A DNA stretch of 55,975 bases from CAVQBP01 sp964448105 (GTDB lineage Bacteria > Bacteroidota > Ignavibacteria > Ignavibacteriales > Ignavibacteriaceae): assembly GCA_964448105.1 (NCBI GenBank), contig CAYUVK010000022.1, positions 1 through 55,975 of the forward strand, read 5' to 3'. The notes under the pieces are model-generated. The model worked only from the letters and a program-made list of their open reading frames with translations, did no database searches and was not told the origin of the DNA. This document shows positions 45,666 through 55,632 of the stretch, in pieces. The translations under genes and the position numbers were made by a program. Within the stretch, counting starts at the first letter, position 1, and every line of letters begins with the position of its first letter.

Positions 45666-47717
45666 TTATTTTGTACAAAACAACATTGAATCCGGGATAG
45701 CCATTTTTTCCGTATCTTGACTTTTAAGCATTACATTTAAATTTTCATCTCCTGATTTTTCAAAAAATGTCACGCGAATCGGATGATAACCTTTTGCAAG
45801 AGGAACAACCCCGCTTTTTTCAGTAATTCCATGTTGTCCATCGTTATCAACAATTAATTTATTCTCAATATATAAACGGCTGCCGTCATCGGATGCAGTA
45901 TAAAAAGTATAAACCCCATCTTCCGGTATTTTGATATACCCATTGTATTCAAATCCGAAATGATCTACTGATTTTGCAGACATTATTGAAAAATTCGGAA
46001 TAATTCCTTCATCCAAAACTTTTAAGGTATCGAAATCCGGTAGTGAATCCCAATCGCCTTCAAAATATTTATAATGAATTCCAATAACAGCATTTTCAAT
46101 ATTTATGCTTTCTTCTGGCTTAACTTTTGTGAATATTTCTTTGGAGGTACCGCTGACCGGTTTGCCATCACGAAAACACCTTGCTAATATGGTACGTGTT
46201 TCTGTTAAGTGAATAGAATCGGAAAACAATAATGAATTTGAATCTGGAGTGCTGCCAACTATAGTATAGCGTAACTCGACGTTTTCGCGATCAGATTTTA
46301 GTTGAAAATTCATGCAGTTAATAAAAATATTATTCTCAAATACAAATTCAGGAGGATTATTAACATCCGCTTTTCCGGAAACATCAAGCACAACTACAGA
46401 ATTAATACTATCTGGAGCGGTTGAGGGAATTTTTATAACTATTGCATCTTCGTTCCTTTCGCAATCCAGCGGAAGTTTATTTTTATCGGAAAGGAGATAC
46501 GACTTTAAAGGTTTGTTATAAATCCCCGGAACAATAAGTTTACCGTCATTAGGCCAATTAAAAACATGAAGATACAGCCTTGTATTTCCATCAATATTTT
46601 TTTGTGTGCATGTTCCCCAATCCAATTTGCTGAATAAACTCGCACTTGTTTCATAAATTGATTCGCGATTTACTTTCATCCATTTCCCAATTTTATGAAG
46701 ACGTTCAACACTTTCCGGAGGGAAAACACCTTCGGCAGTTGGACCGATATTCAATAGATAATTACCCCCCTTTGAAGCAATATCTGCAAGCATTCGTAAA
46801 ATTTCTTTAGCAGATTTAAAATTATGATCGTTCTTGTTATAACCCCAATGGTCATTCATTGTCATACAAGATTCCCAATCAATCCCTGGTAATCCGGTAA
46901 TCGGGATCTGTTGTTCAGGTGTTCCAAAATCTCCGGTGAATTTCCCTGTTTCAGTGAATCCTTCCAAACCGTTCCGGCTTGCGCCGACTCGGTTATTTAT
47001 AATAATGTTAGGCTGTAAACTTCGAACGTAATTATAGAGCTTCAAACCCCGTTTGTCATTCCATGTATTTTCCCATTCGCCATCGAACCAAAGGACACCA
47101 ATATTACCATAATTCGTCAATAATTCTTTTAATTGGTTTTTCATATATTGCACATAACGGTTAAAGTCGGCACCTTTGCTAGATCGTGTTGTTTCCCACC
47201 CACGTCTTGGTAAATAATCTGGATTATGCCAATCCATTATGGAATAATAGAAGCATAATTTTATTCCTTCTTTTTTACAGGCCTCGGATAATTCTTTAAG
47301 AATATCTTTTTTGAAAGGTGTAGCCATTACATCGAAGTTTGTATATTTTGAATTGAAAAGACAAAATCCATCATGGTGCTTGGACGTAATAACTATGTAT
47401 TTCATTCCTGCATCCTTTGCCATACGTACCCAGTATTCAGCATTAAATTTTACGGGATTAAACTTTGAAACAAACTTATCATATACTTTAAGAGGAATTT
47501 GAGCTTGATTGCGAATCCATTCTGCATAGTTAGCTTTTCCTTTCCATTCACCTGCAGGAATAGAATATAATCCCCAATGAATAAACAAGCCGAATCGCGC
47601 CTCTCTCCACCATTTCATTCTAGCATCATGTTCTTTTTTTGTTTCCTTTGTAAAATCTTGAGCATTGACTGTTAAAATAAGTAAAAATATAAAGGAGGTT
47701 AAGATTAATTTTTTCAT
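45666..47717 (-). CDS. GH29 alpha-L-fucosidase with PA14 domain, exported
   Basis: A 683-residue protein with signal peptide (residues 1-19, VNAQ), a GH29 barrel (ARFGLFIHWGLYSIPAGEW, ITSKHHDGFCLF, nucleophile Asp212 in VLWFDGEWE), a carbohydrate-binding-like beta domain, a chitobiase C-terminal-like segment (about 480-530) and a C-terminal PA14 domain (about 565-670). It would remove alpha-linked fucose from plant or algal polysaccharides in the periplasm. Its presence widens the substrate range of the island beyond plain glucuronoxylan. It lies 188 bases downstream of uxuA on the same strand. Confidence 0.9.
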   Translation of the reverse strand: MKKLILTSFIFLLILTVNAQDFTKETKKEHDARMKWWREARFGLFIHWGLYSIPAGEWKGKANYAEWIRNQAQIPLKVYDKFVSKFNPVKFNAEYWVRMAKDAGMKYIVITSKHHDGFCLFNSKYTNFDVMATPFKKDILKELSEACKKEGIKLCFYYSIMDWHNPDYLPRRGWETTRSSKGADFNRYVQYMKNQLKELLTNYGNIGVLWFDGEWENTWNDKRGLKLYNYVRSLQPNIIINNRVGASRNGLEGFTETGKFTGDFGTPEQQIPITGLPGIDWESCMTMNDHWGYNKNDHNFKSAKEILRMLADIASKGGNYLLNIGPTAEGVFPPESVERLHKIGKWMKVNRESIYETSASLFSKLDWGTCTQKNIDGNTRLYLHVFNWPNDGKLIVPGIYNKPLKSYLLSDKNKLPLDCERNEDAIVIKIPSTAPDSINSVVVLDVSGKADVNNPPEFVFENNIFINCMNFQLKSDRENVELRYTIVGSTPDSNSLLFSDSIHLTETRTILARCFRDGKPVSGTSKEIFTKVKPEESINIENAVIGIHYKYFEGDWDSLPDFDTLKVLDEGIIPNFSIMSAKSVDHFGFEYNGYIKIPEDGVYTFYTASDDGSRLYIENKLIVDNDGQHGITEKSGVVPLAKGYHPIRVTFFEKSGDENLNVMLKSQDTEKMAIPDSMLFCTK

Positions 47718-47905
47718 TGCCCTGTTAAAATATGTATTAATAAATTTGAAAAAATATATGAACTTTTTATCATGAATAAAGAAATAAGTTACTATATACT
47801 ATGCAAATGTTCAATTATTTTTAGTATAAATCTTACTTAATAAAAGTCATATATTCCCAATAAAAAAGGATGCTAATAATTATATGCTGTAAATATTTTA
47901 AATAG

Positions 47906-49096
47906 TTAAAGCCCTAATGAAGCTCTAACCCCCAACTCCAACCCCCGCAATTCAGATAAACCTCTCATCCTGCCAAACAGCGAATAGCCGGGATAAATTC
48001 CTTCTTTGTTTTGATCCGGGATCATTAAGTGTCCATGATCCGGGCGCATAGGCATGCGGCTGTTTTTTTCTCCTTTATCTATCCTTCTTTTTTGTTCGAA
48101 AATAAATTCTTTCATAATACTATACATATCAACATCACCTTCAAGATGATTCTCTTCTAAAAAATCGCCTTCAGCGTTTCTCGATACATTACGCAGGTGA
48201 ATAAAATTTATTCTCTTTGCGAAGCTTTTCGCCATATCTACAAGATCATTTTTATATCCGGCTCCGAAAGAACCTGTACAGAAAGTAATTCCATTTGAAG
48301 GAGAATCAACCACATTTATAATTTGTTCCAAATCTTTTTTGTTGCTTACAATTCTCGGAAGGCCGAACAATGACCATGGCGGATCATCTGCATGGATGCC
48401 CATCAATACTCCTGCTTCTTCTGCTGCGGGAATTATCTCCCTGATAAACGAATATAAATTTTCACAGAGATCTTGTTCACTTATACTATCATATTCACTT
48501 AAAGCTGATTTGAATTCCTCCAAAGAGTAAGCTTCCAAAGAACCGGGCAATCCAAGCAGAATTGTTTGTATTAATTTTTGTTTTACTATATCATCTAAAT
48601 TCTTATAATAAGATTCTGCAGCACTAATTTGTGAACTGTTATAACTGCTTTCCGAATTTTTTCTTTTCAATATAAAAAGATCAAAAGCTGCAAAAGCTTT
48701 GGCTTCAAACTTAGTAGTAATTGAGCCGTCTTTAAATAATACTTTTAGGTCTGTTCGAGCCCAGTCGGTTACCGGCATAAAGTTGTAGCATATAGTATCA
48801 ATACCGCATTTACCTAAATTCCTAATTGATTCTTTATAATTTTCTATATGCTGCCTGTAATTCTTTTCTCTCTTTTTTATATTTTCATGAACAGGGACAC
48901 TTTCTGCAACAGACCAGCTTAATCCTTCGGATTCTATTAACTGCTTTCGTTTCATTATTTCATTAACAGTCCAAATTTCACCAATAGGAATATGATGAAG
49001 TGCGGTTACAATTCCAGTTGCACCGGTTTGTTTTATCTCCTGCAGCTTTACAGGATCTTTTGGTCCGAACCATCTCAATGTTTGTTCTAAAGACAT
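47906..49096 (-). CDS. uxuA: D-mannonate dehydratase
   Basis: A 396-residue TIM-barrel protein recognisable as UxuA: LRWFGPKDPVKLQEIKQTGATG, TALHHIPIGEIW, YNFMPVTDWARTDL, GIHADDPPWSLFGLPRI, FCTGSFGAG and MRPDHGHLM. It dehydrates D-mannonate to 2-keto-3-deoxygluconate, the second step from fructuronate in the glucuronate pathway. Its substrate would come from the SDR encoded just upstream on the same strand. The earlier isomerase (UxaC) and the later KDG kinase and aldolase are not in the window. Confidence 0.95.
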   Translation of the reverse strand: MSLEQTLRWFGPKDPVKLQEIKQTGATGIVTALHHIPIGEIWTVNEIMKRKQLIESEGLSWSVAESVPVHENIKKREKNYRQHIENYKESIRNLGKCGIDTICYNFMPVTDWARTDLKVLFKDGSITTKFEAKAFAAFDLFILKRKNSESSYNSSQISAAESYYKNLDDIVKQKLIQTILLGLPGSLEAYSLEEFKSALSEYDSISEQDLCENLYSFIREIIPAAEEAGVLMGIHADDPPWSLFGLPRIVSNKKDLEQIINVVDSPSNGITFCTGSFGAGYKNDLVDMAKSFAKRINFIHLRNVSRNAEGDFLEENHLEGDVDMYSIMKEFIFEQKRRIDKGEKNSRMPMRPDHGHLMIPDQNKEGIYPGYSLFGRMRGLSELRGLELGVRASLGL

Positions 49097-49170
49097 ATCA
49101 AGAATAAAGTCAAAAGTAAAAAATTAAAAGTAAAAAATATAAGAAATATAGATTTTTCAAAACGAAATTA

Positions 49171-49995
49171 TTATACCCCGCTGAAGGCGCTGAAACCCCC
49201 ATCAACAGGAATTATAGTACCGGTAACAAATTTAGATGCGTCACTTGCAAGCCACAGAGCTGTACCAATGATTTCATCCGGCTCCCCAAATCTTTTAAAA
49301 GGTGTTATACTTATTATTGTTTTAGCTCTCTCCGTAAGTGAACCATCCTCATTAGTAAGAAGGTGTTTGTTCTGTTTCGTTAAAAGGAACCCGGGAGCTA
49401 TAGCATTAACTCTAATTCCATTACTGAATTTTAAAGCCATTTCAACTGCCATCCACCGTGTAAAATTATCAATTGCAGCTTTTGCTGCCGAATATCCAAC
49501 AACCCGTGTTATTGCCCTGTAAGCAGCCATAGAAGAAATATTTATGATTGAGCCTTTTTTCTGTTCCGCCATTGATTTGCCAAATATCAAGGACGGCATA
49601 ACGGTGCCTTTTAAATTTAAGTCCGTTACTTTTTCAAACTGATTTATTTCTATATCAAAAATACTTTGCTCAATCCCAATAGTAGCACCCGGTATATTGC
49701 CGCCAGCTGCATTAATCAGAATATCTATACGTGAAAATCTATTTAAAATTTCTTCATTAACATTCTTAATATTCTCTTCATCCAGCACGTTGCACTTTAA
49801 TCCGATTACTTCATTTTCAGATTTACTAAGGAGTTTAACTTTTTCTTTAAGATTTATTTCATCGCGTGCAAGCAGCACTACCTTTGAACCTGCATTCAGC
49901 AGTCCTTTAGCTATTTCACTTCCAATTATACCGCTGCCCCCAGTTAAAACTGCAACCTTATTTTCTAAATTAAAGATTGTCTTTAAATATTCCAT
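49171..49995 (-). CDS. SDR-family D-fructuronate reductase (mannonate oxidoreductase, UxuB-like)
   Basis: A 274-residue short-chain dehydrogenase with the nucleotide motif TGGSGIIG (residues 18-25), NAAG, and catalytic Tyr168-x3-Lys172 (YSAAK). The segment GFLLTKQNKHLLTNEDGSLTERAK is characteristic of the SDR-type mannonate oxidoreductases that replace classical UxuB in many bacteria. It is 74 bases upstream of uxuA in the same orientation, which strongly supports fructuronate to D-mannonate reduction. It is cytoplasmic. This is the first gene of the minus-strand uronate run, divergent from the aldo/keto reductase at 50278. Confidence 0.9.
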   Translation of the reverse strand: MEYLKTIFNLENKVAVLTGGSGIIGSEIAKGLLNAGSKVVLLARDEINLKEKVKLLSKSENEVIGLKCNVLDEENIKNVNEEILNRFSRIDILINAAGGNIPGATIGIEQSIFDIEINQFEKVTDLNLKGTVMPSLIFGKSMAEQKKGSIINISSMAAYRAITRVVGYSAAKAAIDNFTRWMAVEMALKFSNGIRVNAIAPGFLLTKQNKHLLTNEDGSLTERAKTIISITPFKRFGEPDEIIGTALWLASDASKFVTGTIIPVDGGFSAFSGV

Positions 49996-50073
49996 ATCAA
50001 TAAATAGATTAAAAAAGTTAAATTATTTAAAAATATTTATAAAAACTCTTTATTGATCACAAGTTCAAAAAAA

Positions 50074-50088
50074 ATTTAATCGGTTAAA
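50074..50088. promoter_or_regulatory. Candidate operator, TTTAATCGGTTAAAA
   Basis: A near-palindromic site (TTAATCGGTTAA) in the divergent region between the SDR and the aldo/keto reductase, about 80 bases from the SDR start. It matches the sites at 36290 and 39555 and the inverted site at 5924. An AATTATCGATTTTA follows at 50087-50100. This is the best-conserved member of the candidate family. Confidence 0.35.
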
Positions 50089-50277
50089 ATTATCGATTTT
50101 AAATTTCAAAAAAAATGATTTTAGACATTCCAATAATATTCCATGAAATAAAAGAGTTTTAATAAAATTGGTCACTGTTTTTTTAAAAAGATTGTTTTAG
50201 ATATAATATCGAAATTGTTGAAGTGTATATTATTTATTAAATTTTTTATTCCAAAAAGCAAAAAAATGAGGTATTTA

Positions 50278-51261
50278 ATGAAATATAGAAAGTTAGGCAG
50301 AACAGGCTGGGAAATATCCGAAGTAAGCTTTGGATCATGGGCTATCGGGGGTACCTGGGGAGAAGTTAATGATTCCGATTCCCTTGAAGCTCTACGCAAA
50401 GCATTAGAGCTTGGAGCGAACTTCTTCGATACAGCAGATGTTTACGGTGATGGACGGAGTGAACGGCTGCTGGCTAGGCTGCGAAAAGAAAGTAGTAAAA
50501 AATTCTTTATTGCAACTAAAGCAGGCAGGAGATTGAATCCACATACAGCAGAAGGATATAACAAAAAAAATCTTACATCTTTTGTAGAACGCAGCTTAAA
50601 GAATTTAGATACGGACGCAATTGATTTGCTGCAGCTTCATTGCCCGCCTACCGAAGTTTATTATATGCCGGATGTTTTTGGTATTCTCGATGATATGATC
50701 AAAGCAGGAAAATTAAGATTTTACGGAGTAAGTGTTGAAAAGGTTGAAGAAGCACTTAAAGCAATAGAATATCCGAATGTGCAGAGCGTTCAAATAATAT
50801 TTAATATGTTCCGCCATCGCCCTTCGGAGTTATTTTTTGAACAGGCTAAAAAACGTAATGTAGGTATTTTAGCGCGTGTGCCTTTATCGTCCGGAATGCT
50901 AACCGGGAAGTTGAAACCAAATTCTAAATTTGAACCGGATGATCATAGAAATTTTAACAGGCACGGAGAGGCATTCGATCGCGGTGAGACTTTTTCCGGT
51001 GTAGATTATGATACCGGTTTAAAGGCTGTTGATGAATTAAAAGCAATTTGTCCAAAAGGGATGAGCTTAACACAGTTTGCGCTAAAATGGATTTTAATGT
51101 TTGATGCAGTTACATGCACTATTCCCGGTGCGAAGCGGAAAGATCAGACTGTAGAAAATATTAGTGCCGCTGATTTACCTGAACTTTCACAAAAGACAAT
51201 GAGGGAAGTTGAAAATATTTACGATAAATATATTAGGGAAAGTGTTCAGCATTATTGGTAG
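50278..51261 (+). CDS. Aldo/keto reductase, cytoplasmic
   Basis: A 327-residue aldo/keto reductase of the YajO/Tas-like type: MKYRKLGRTGWEISEVSFGSWAIGG start, Asp and Tyr in DTADVYG, Lys in ATKAG, His in QLHCPP, and C-terminal IPGAKRKDQTVENI. The ATG at 50278 follows GAGG with a 6-base spacer, so it is preferred over the TTG at 50215, which adds a non-conserved basic stretch. It lies divergent from the SDR-uxuA pair and may reduce a sugar-derived aldehyde, but the substrate is unknown. Confidence 0.88.
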   Translation: MKYRKLGRTGWEISEVSFGSWAIGGTWGEVNDSDSLEALRKALELGANFFDTADVYGDGRSERLLARLRKESSKKFFIATKAGRRLNPHTAEGYNKKNLTSFVERSLKNLDTDAIDLLQLHCPPTEVYYMPDVFGILDDMIKAGKLRFYGVSVEKVEEALKAIEYPNVQSVQIIFNMFRHRPSELFFEQAKKRNVGILARVPLSSGMLTGKLKPNSKFEPDDHRNFNRHGEAFDRGETFSGVDYDTGLKAVDELKAICPKGMSLTQFALKWILMFDAVTCTIPGAKRKDQTVENISAADLPELSQKTMREVENIYDKYIRESVQHYW

Positions 51262-51409
51262 GGGATAATATTGAAAAGTTAAAAATTGAAAAATTAAGTA
51301 AATAATATTTTAGTCAAAAAAAGTAGCTTTAAAATCAATTATCTCTCCGACAAAATGATTCAGAAATATTGAAATGCACCTAATGAAATTACTCTATGGA
51401 CTTTAAAGA

Positions 51410-52489
51410 ATGACTATTAAAGATATTGTAAATGTTAGGTTATCTAGTCAGCAAATAACAAATAGAATATTTGATAAAGTAAAAGATGTGGTTGGTTTTA
51501 TGGGTGCGATCCAGGCCCAGGATTATGCAATGGCTAAATGGGCAATCGGTGTTCGTCTTCCCGGTTCAACAGATAAAATAGTAACCACTTCTATTAATAA
51601 TGCTGAACTTATCCGCTCGCACTTATTGAGGCCAACCTGGCATTTTGTTTCGGCAGATGACATTTACTGGATGCTTCAATTAACTGCTCCGCAGATAAAA
51701 TCCTCAATGAAATCAAGAAACAAAGAGTTGGAACTAACGGAAGCTGTCTTCAATAAAAGTAATAAAGTTATAATCAGAACATTATCCGGTGGAAAAAATT
51801 TAACCCGCGGAGAATTGAGGAAAGAGTTGGAAAAAGCCAAAATTAATACAGATAAAAATAGGCTATCACATCTTTTAATGGAAGCTGAGCTAGATGGAAT
51901 TGTGTGCAGTGGGGAAGTTAAAGGGAAAAAACAAACTTACGCTATGCTTCCGGAAAGAGTTCCAAACAAGAAAGTACTTACAAAAGAAGAAGCATTAGCT
52001 GAACTTGCTAATAGATATTTCTCAAGTCATGGCCCGGCAACTTTAAAGGATTTTGTTTGGTGGTCAGGTTTACCGGTTAAAGATGCAAGGTCAGCTTTGG
52101 AATTAGTAAAATCAAATTTTATTCAGGAGACTTTTAATTTGGAAACTTATTGGCTGACGGATTCCTTTTCCATATCTCGTAATTCTCTAAAGTCAGTTAG
52201 TCTATTACCTGCATTTGATGAGTATATTATCAGCTATAAAGATAGGAATGCCATGCTTACCATTAAAAATAAAAAGAAAGCTGTTTTAAATAATGGAATA
52301 TTTAGACCTGTAATTATTATGTATGGTCAGGTAATCGGAATATGGAGAAGGAGTACCAAAAGTGATAAAATTATTATTGAAATAGAATTTTTTAGATCGT
52401 TTTCAAAAGCAGTAACAAAGTTAATTGAAAGAGCTTCATTAGATCTTGAGTACTTTTTTAATAAAAAGATCAAAGTACTTTTCACATAA
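51410..52489 (+). CDS. AlkZ-like winged-helix protein (HTH_42 family)
   Basis: A 359-residue soluble protein of the winged-helix HTH_42 family, which includes the DNA glycosylases AlkZ and AlkX. Visible signatures are GAIQAQDYAMAKWAIGVRL, RSHLLRPTWHFVSADD, LTRGELRKELEK and LLPAFDEYIISYKDR. The Gln-rich QAQD motif corresponds to the catalytic region of AlkZ-like enzymes. Members are implicated in unhooking or removing alkylated bases. It seems unrelated to the polysaccharide genes and marks the edge of the island. Confidence 0.85.
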   Translation: MTIKDIVNVRLSSQQITNRIFDKVKDVVGFMGAIQAQDYAMAKWAIGVRLPGSTDKIVTTSINNAELIRSHLLRPTWHFVSADDIYWMLQLTAPQIKSSMKSRNKELELTEAVFNKSNKVIIRTLSGGKNLTRGELRKELEKAKINTDKNRLSHLLMEAELDGIVCSGEVKGKKQTYAMLPERVPNKKVLTKEEALAELANRYFSSHGPATLKDFVWWSGLPVKDARSALELVKSNFIQETFNLETYWLTDSFSISRNSLKSVSLLPAFDEYIISYKDRNAMLTIKNKKKAVLNNGIFRPVIIMYGQVIGIWRRSTKSDKIIIEIEFFRSFSKAVTKLIERASLDLEYFFNKKIKVLFT

Positions 52490-52555
52490 AGCAACTGCCT
52501 AATTATGCATTTGACAACAATATGAATTATTCATTTTATGGAAGAATAAATTTAA

Positions 52556-53095
52556 ATGAAAAGATTAGTGGAAATAAAAACCATCGGTGATATTTTCCCG
52601 GAATACAAAGGAACACCAATCGGACTTCTGCTGGAATATCATAATCTTAATAAAAAATTAGATAAATATTCACAGGCACAGCTTCTGATAGGAATGTGTA
52701 TGGATAATAGGAAACATTTACGTATTCCCGATAATTTCTCTTATATAATACGTGCAGGCGGCGCAAATTTAAGATATAGTGAATTCAAAATATCTTATGC
52801 GATAGCTGTCGGAGGTGTTAGGTATATTGTTCTTATAGGACATAACAAATGCGGTATGGTAAATCTTATTGCACGCAAGGAGCAGTTTATTAAAGGTTTG
52901 GTAGAAAATGCGGGATGGGAAAAGGAATGGGCTGAAGAACATTTTATGCACTTTGCTCCAATGTTTGAGATAGGGAACGAGATCGATTTTGTAATTAGTG
53001 AAGCAAAAAGACTTCGATTAAGATACCCGAAAATAACTGTAGCTCCAATGTTATATAATGTTGATAACAGCAAACTCCATTTAATAAACGAATAG
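52556..53095 (+). CDS. Beta-class carbonic anhydrase-like protein
   Basis: The 179-residue protein has the beta-carbonic anhydrase zinc motifs: Cys48-x-Asp50-x-Arg52 (CMDNR) and His96-x2-Cys99 (IGHNKCGM). It is short and lacks part of the usual C-terminal region, as do many small family members. Reversible CO2 hydration is likely but unproved. It is cytoplasmic, with no signal peptide. Confidence 0.85.
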   Translation: MKRLVEIKTIGDIFPEYKGTPIGLLLEYHNLNKKLDKYSQAQLLIGMCMDNRKHLRIPDNFSYIIRAGGANLRYSEFKISYAIAVGGVRYIVLIGHNKCGMVNLIARKEQFIKGLVENAGWEKEWAEEHFMHFAPMFEIGNEIDFVISEAKRLRLRYPKITVAPMLYNVDNSKLHLINE

Positions 53096-53326
53096 CGAAT
53101 TGAAAATTTACCATGCTGTTCAAGAAAATATTATGTATTCTCTTATGAATTTATTTTCCTTTAAATGCCCGAATATCCTCAGGGTTTATTCCTTTAAATC
53201 GATAAAATATTATTTAACAGGATAAGACTATATTTTTGTAAAATTTTATTGAAAATTTTATTTTTTTATCTTAATTTGAAATTATCATCAAGGTGATTCT
53301 TCAAAAGAATGTAAAGGGGGAGTATA

Positions 53327-54607
53327 ATGCTAGAAAATAATTTATTTAAAAATCTTCTGATATTTTGTCTATTATTTATGTGGGTATATACCGGATGCAG
53401 CAATAAATATATAGAAAGAGATTTCGGTTCAAGATCGGATTATTATTCAAAAATAAATTCTGTTTTTGAAGACAGAAGTGCCGAGATAAAATTTATGAAT
53501 GGAGAAAAAAGCAGCGGTAATGATATGCATATCAGCGGGGATTCGGTTTATTGGCTGGGTATGGTTACAGAACCTGTTACTTCAGTTCCATTGAAATATG
53601 TAAAAAAGATCAACTATAATTCTTATTTATCTTATAACCCGGTTAAATTCAATGGCAGTATTCAATTAAAAAATGATTCGGTAATTTATGTAAATAATGC
53701 TGTTATCCTGGAAAATAAAATTAGTACGTTTAGAAAATATGGAAAATTATTCTCTCAACCTATAAAAGATATAAGCTCTATTTCATACAAAAACCACTTA
53801 AAAGGGATGAGAGACTATGGATTTGCAGGAATGTTTGCTGGAGGTGTGTTCGGTTATAAAGGAGGAAGTGACGCCACTATAAGAAATAGAAGCCCTGAAT
53901 TAGGATTAGCAGCCGGTTCAATTTTTTTTGGCCTTTGCGGTGTAATAACAGGTGCAATATTTGGGAATTCGGAAAACTATATATTAAATGATAATGATTC
54001 TGCAACATGGAGATTTCTAAAAAGGTTTGGTGTTATGGCGGGAATAACATCTTCCGCTTTATACGGAGGTTTTTCGGATTATAGACAATATAAGACCACT
54101 TATAAAGAACAGTATACATTCGGCATATTTTATTTATGGGATATCAATAATGCACTTAAAATTAGACCGGAAATAAACTACAGTATAAAAGGCGGTATAT
54201 ACACGTACATGAATTTAAATGTTAAATATACACATCAGGCAACTACCAACGTTTACATTGATATAATTGAAGCACCAATCCTTATTCAATTAAAGCCATT
54301 TCCGCAGCGAATTTCTTTCTTAAAAATTCTTGCAGGTCCTTCAATCAGTATTCCTATTAAAGGGAAATTGGAGGAATATTATAATGGACCAATGGATGAA
54401 TCATATAAATTTTCAGATGGACAGGTAGATGCTGAAAGCTATTTTAGTTTTATGTACGGGATTGGAGTAAAATGGGACACTCATTTCTCAACCGAACTTT
54501 TGTTTGATAAAGAATTATCAGGATTTGGGACTGCTCAAATGCCTGATGGAACAAGACTAAATTTACAACAAAGTAATTTTCTAATAAATACAACTTTTTC
54601 TTTATAG
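53327..54607 (+). CDS. Outer-membrane lipoprotein with beta-barrel-like C-terminus
   Basis: A 426-residue protein with a lipoprotein signal (MWVYTGCSN, Cys at about residue 24). An N-terminal part of beta strands (about 45-155) is followed by two glycine-rich hydrophobic stretches (GFAGMFAGGVFGYKGG and LGLAAGSIFFGLCGVITGAIFG). The C-terminal half (about 255-426) has alternating strands ending in Phe-Ser-Leu, like PorT-family outer-membrane barrels. The function is unknown. A strong GGGGGAG precedes the ATG. It shares no obvious role with the xylan genes. Confidence 0.65.
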   Translation: MLENNLFKNLLIFCLLFMWVYTGCSNKYIERDFGSRSDYYSKINSVFEDRSAEIKFMNGEKSSGNDMHISGDSVYWLGMVTEPVTSVPLKYVKKINYNSYLSYNPVKFNGSIQLKNDSVIYVNNAVILENKISTFRKYGKLFSQPIKDISSISYKNHLKGMRDYGFAGMFAGGVFGYKGGSDATIRNRSPELGLAAGSIFFGLCGVITGAIFGNSENYILNDNDSATWRFLKRFGVMAGITSSALYGGFSDYRQYKTTYKEQYTFGIFYLWDINNALKIRPEINYSIKGGIYTYMNLNVKYTHQATTNVYIDIIEAPILIQLKPFPQRISFLKILAGPSISIPIKGKLEEYYNGPMDESYKFSDGQVDAESYFSFMYGIGVKWDTHFSTELLFDKELSGFGTAQMPDGTRLNLQQSNFLINTTFSL

Positions 54608-54704
54608 TTGTAAGATAGAAGACATTGGCTTCTGAGAGGATGTATATATATTAAGTATATGTTGGATATTGTTTTTCTAGATATAAAAATTATAATCAAC
54701 TTTT

Positions 54705-55632
54705 CTATTTTTTATAAACATCCGTACTAAGGTATTTTAATCCTGAATCGACCATTATAGTAACAATTTTAGCAGCCGGGCCTAATTGCTGCCCAACTTT
54801 AATTGCTGCAATTACATTTGCACCTGATGACGTACCTGCAAAAAGACCTTCCTCACGGGCTAAACGCCTGGTCATCTCCTTTGCATCTTCTGTTTTAACT
54901 GGAATAATATCATCGATAAGATTTGGATCCCATAGCGGCGGAGTATAACCGATACCAACACCCTCAATTTTATGAGGTCCCGGTTGACCACCTAGTAGTA
55001 CCGATGATTCTTCCGGCTCAATAGCAAATACTTTAATCTTTGGGTTATTACTCTTTAATACAGTTGACATACCTCGAGATGATGCTGCAGTACCCACACA
55101 ATGAACAAATGCATCAATCTTTTCGTTTGTTTGATTCCAGATCTCCTTAGCTAATGGGAAATAGCCGGCAATGCTGTTAAAATTGTTTAATTGGTCAGTC
55201 CAGTAAGTATTAGGTTTCTTACTAAATTTTTCAGCAGCATCATATCTAGGATTAACTTTTTGGTGGTCTGGCCATTCTCACTCGGTATCAGTGTGATTTC
55301 TGCACCGAAAGCGGTCATCTGATTCAGCTTATCCTGGCAAAAGCATCGGAGGTAATAATATGTAGGCGGTACCCCCTTGCAGCGCAAATTAAGGCAAGGG
55401 ATATGCCTGTATTGCCTCCAGTATATTCAACAACGGTATCCCCGGGATGTAACCTTCCTTCTTCCTCAGCTCTTAAAATCATAGCCAATGCTGCACGATC
55501 TTTCATGCTGCCGGTCGGATTTTCCCATTCAAGTTTCACATAGATTTTTGCACAGCCAGAAGGAACTGCATTATGTAGCTGAACTAATGAAGTATCCCCT
55601 ACAGCCCTTAATACGTTGTTTCCAATAATCAT
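54705..55632 (-). pseudogene. Cysteine synthase-like PLP enzyme, two frameshifts
   Basis: Reading from 55632, the product matches O-acetylserine-dependent cysteine synthases: NPTGSMKDRAAL with the PLP lysine, EYTGGNTGISLA and ARGYRLHIITSDAF. The frame is then lost near 55336-55342 and continues as KLNQMTAFGAEITLIPS. It is lost again near 55255-55262 and continues as VNPRYDAAEKFSKKPNTYWTDQLNNF, CVGTAASSRG, to the end at 54705. Both breaks sit beside short homopolymers (AAAA and TTTTT), and the three pieces together would give a protein of normal length (about 309 residues). Either a young pseudogene or sequencing errors explain this. Confidence 0.8.
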
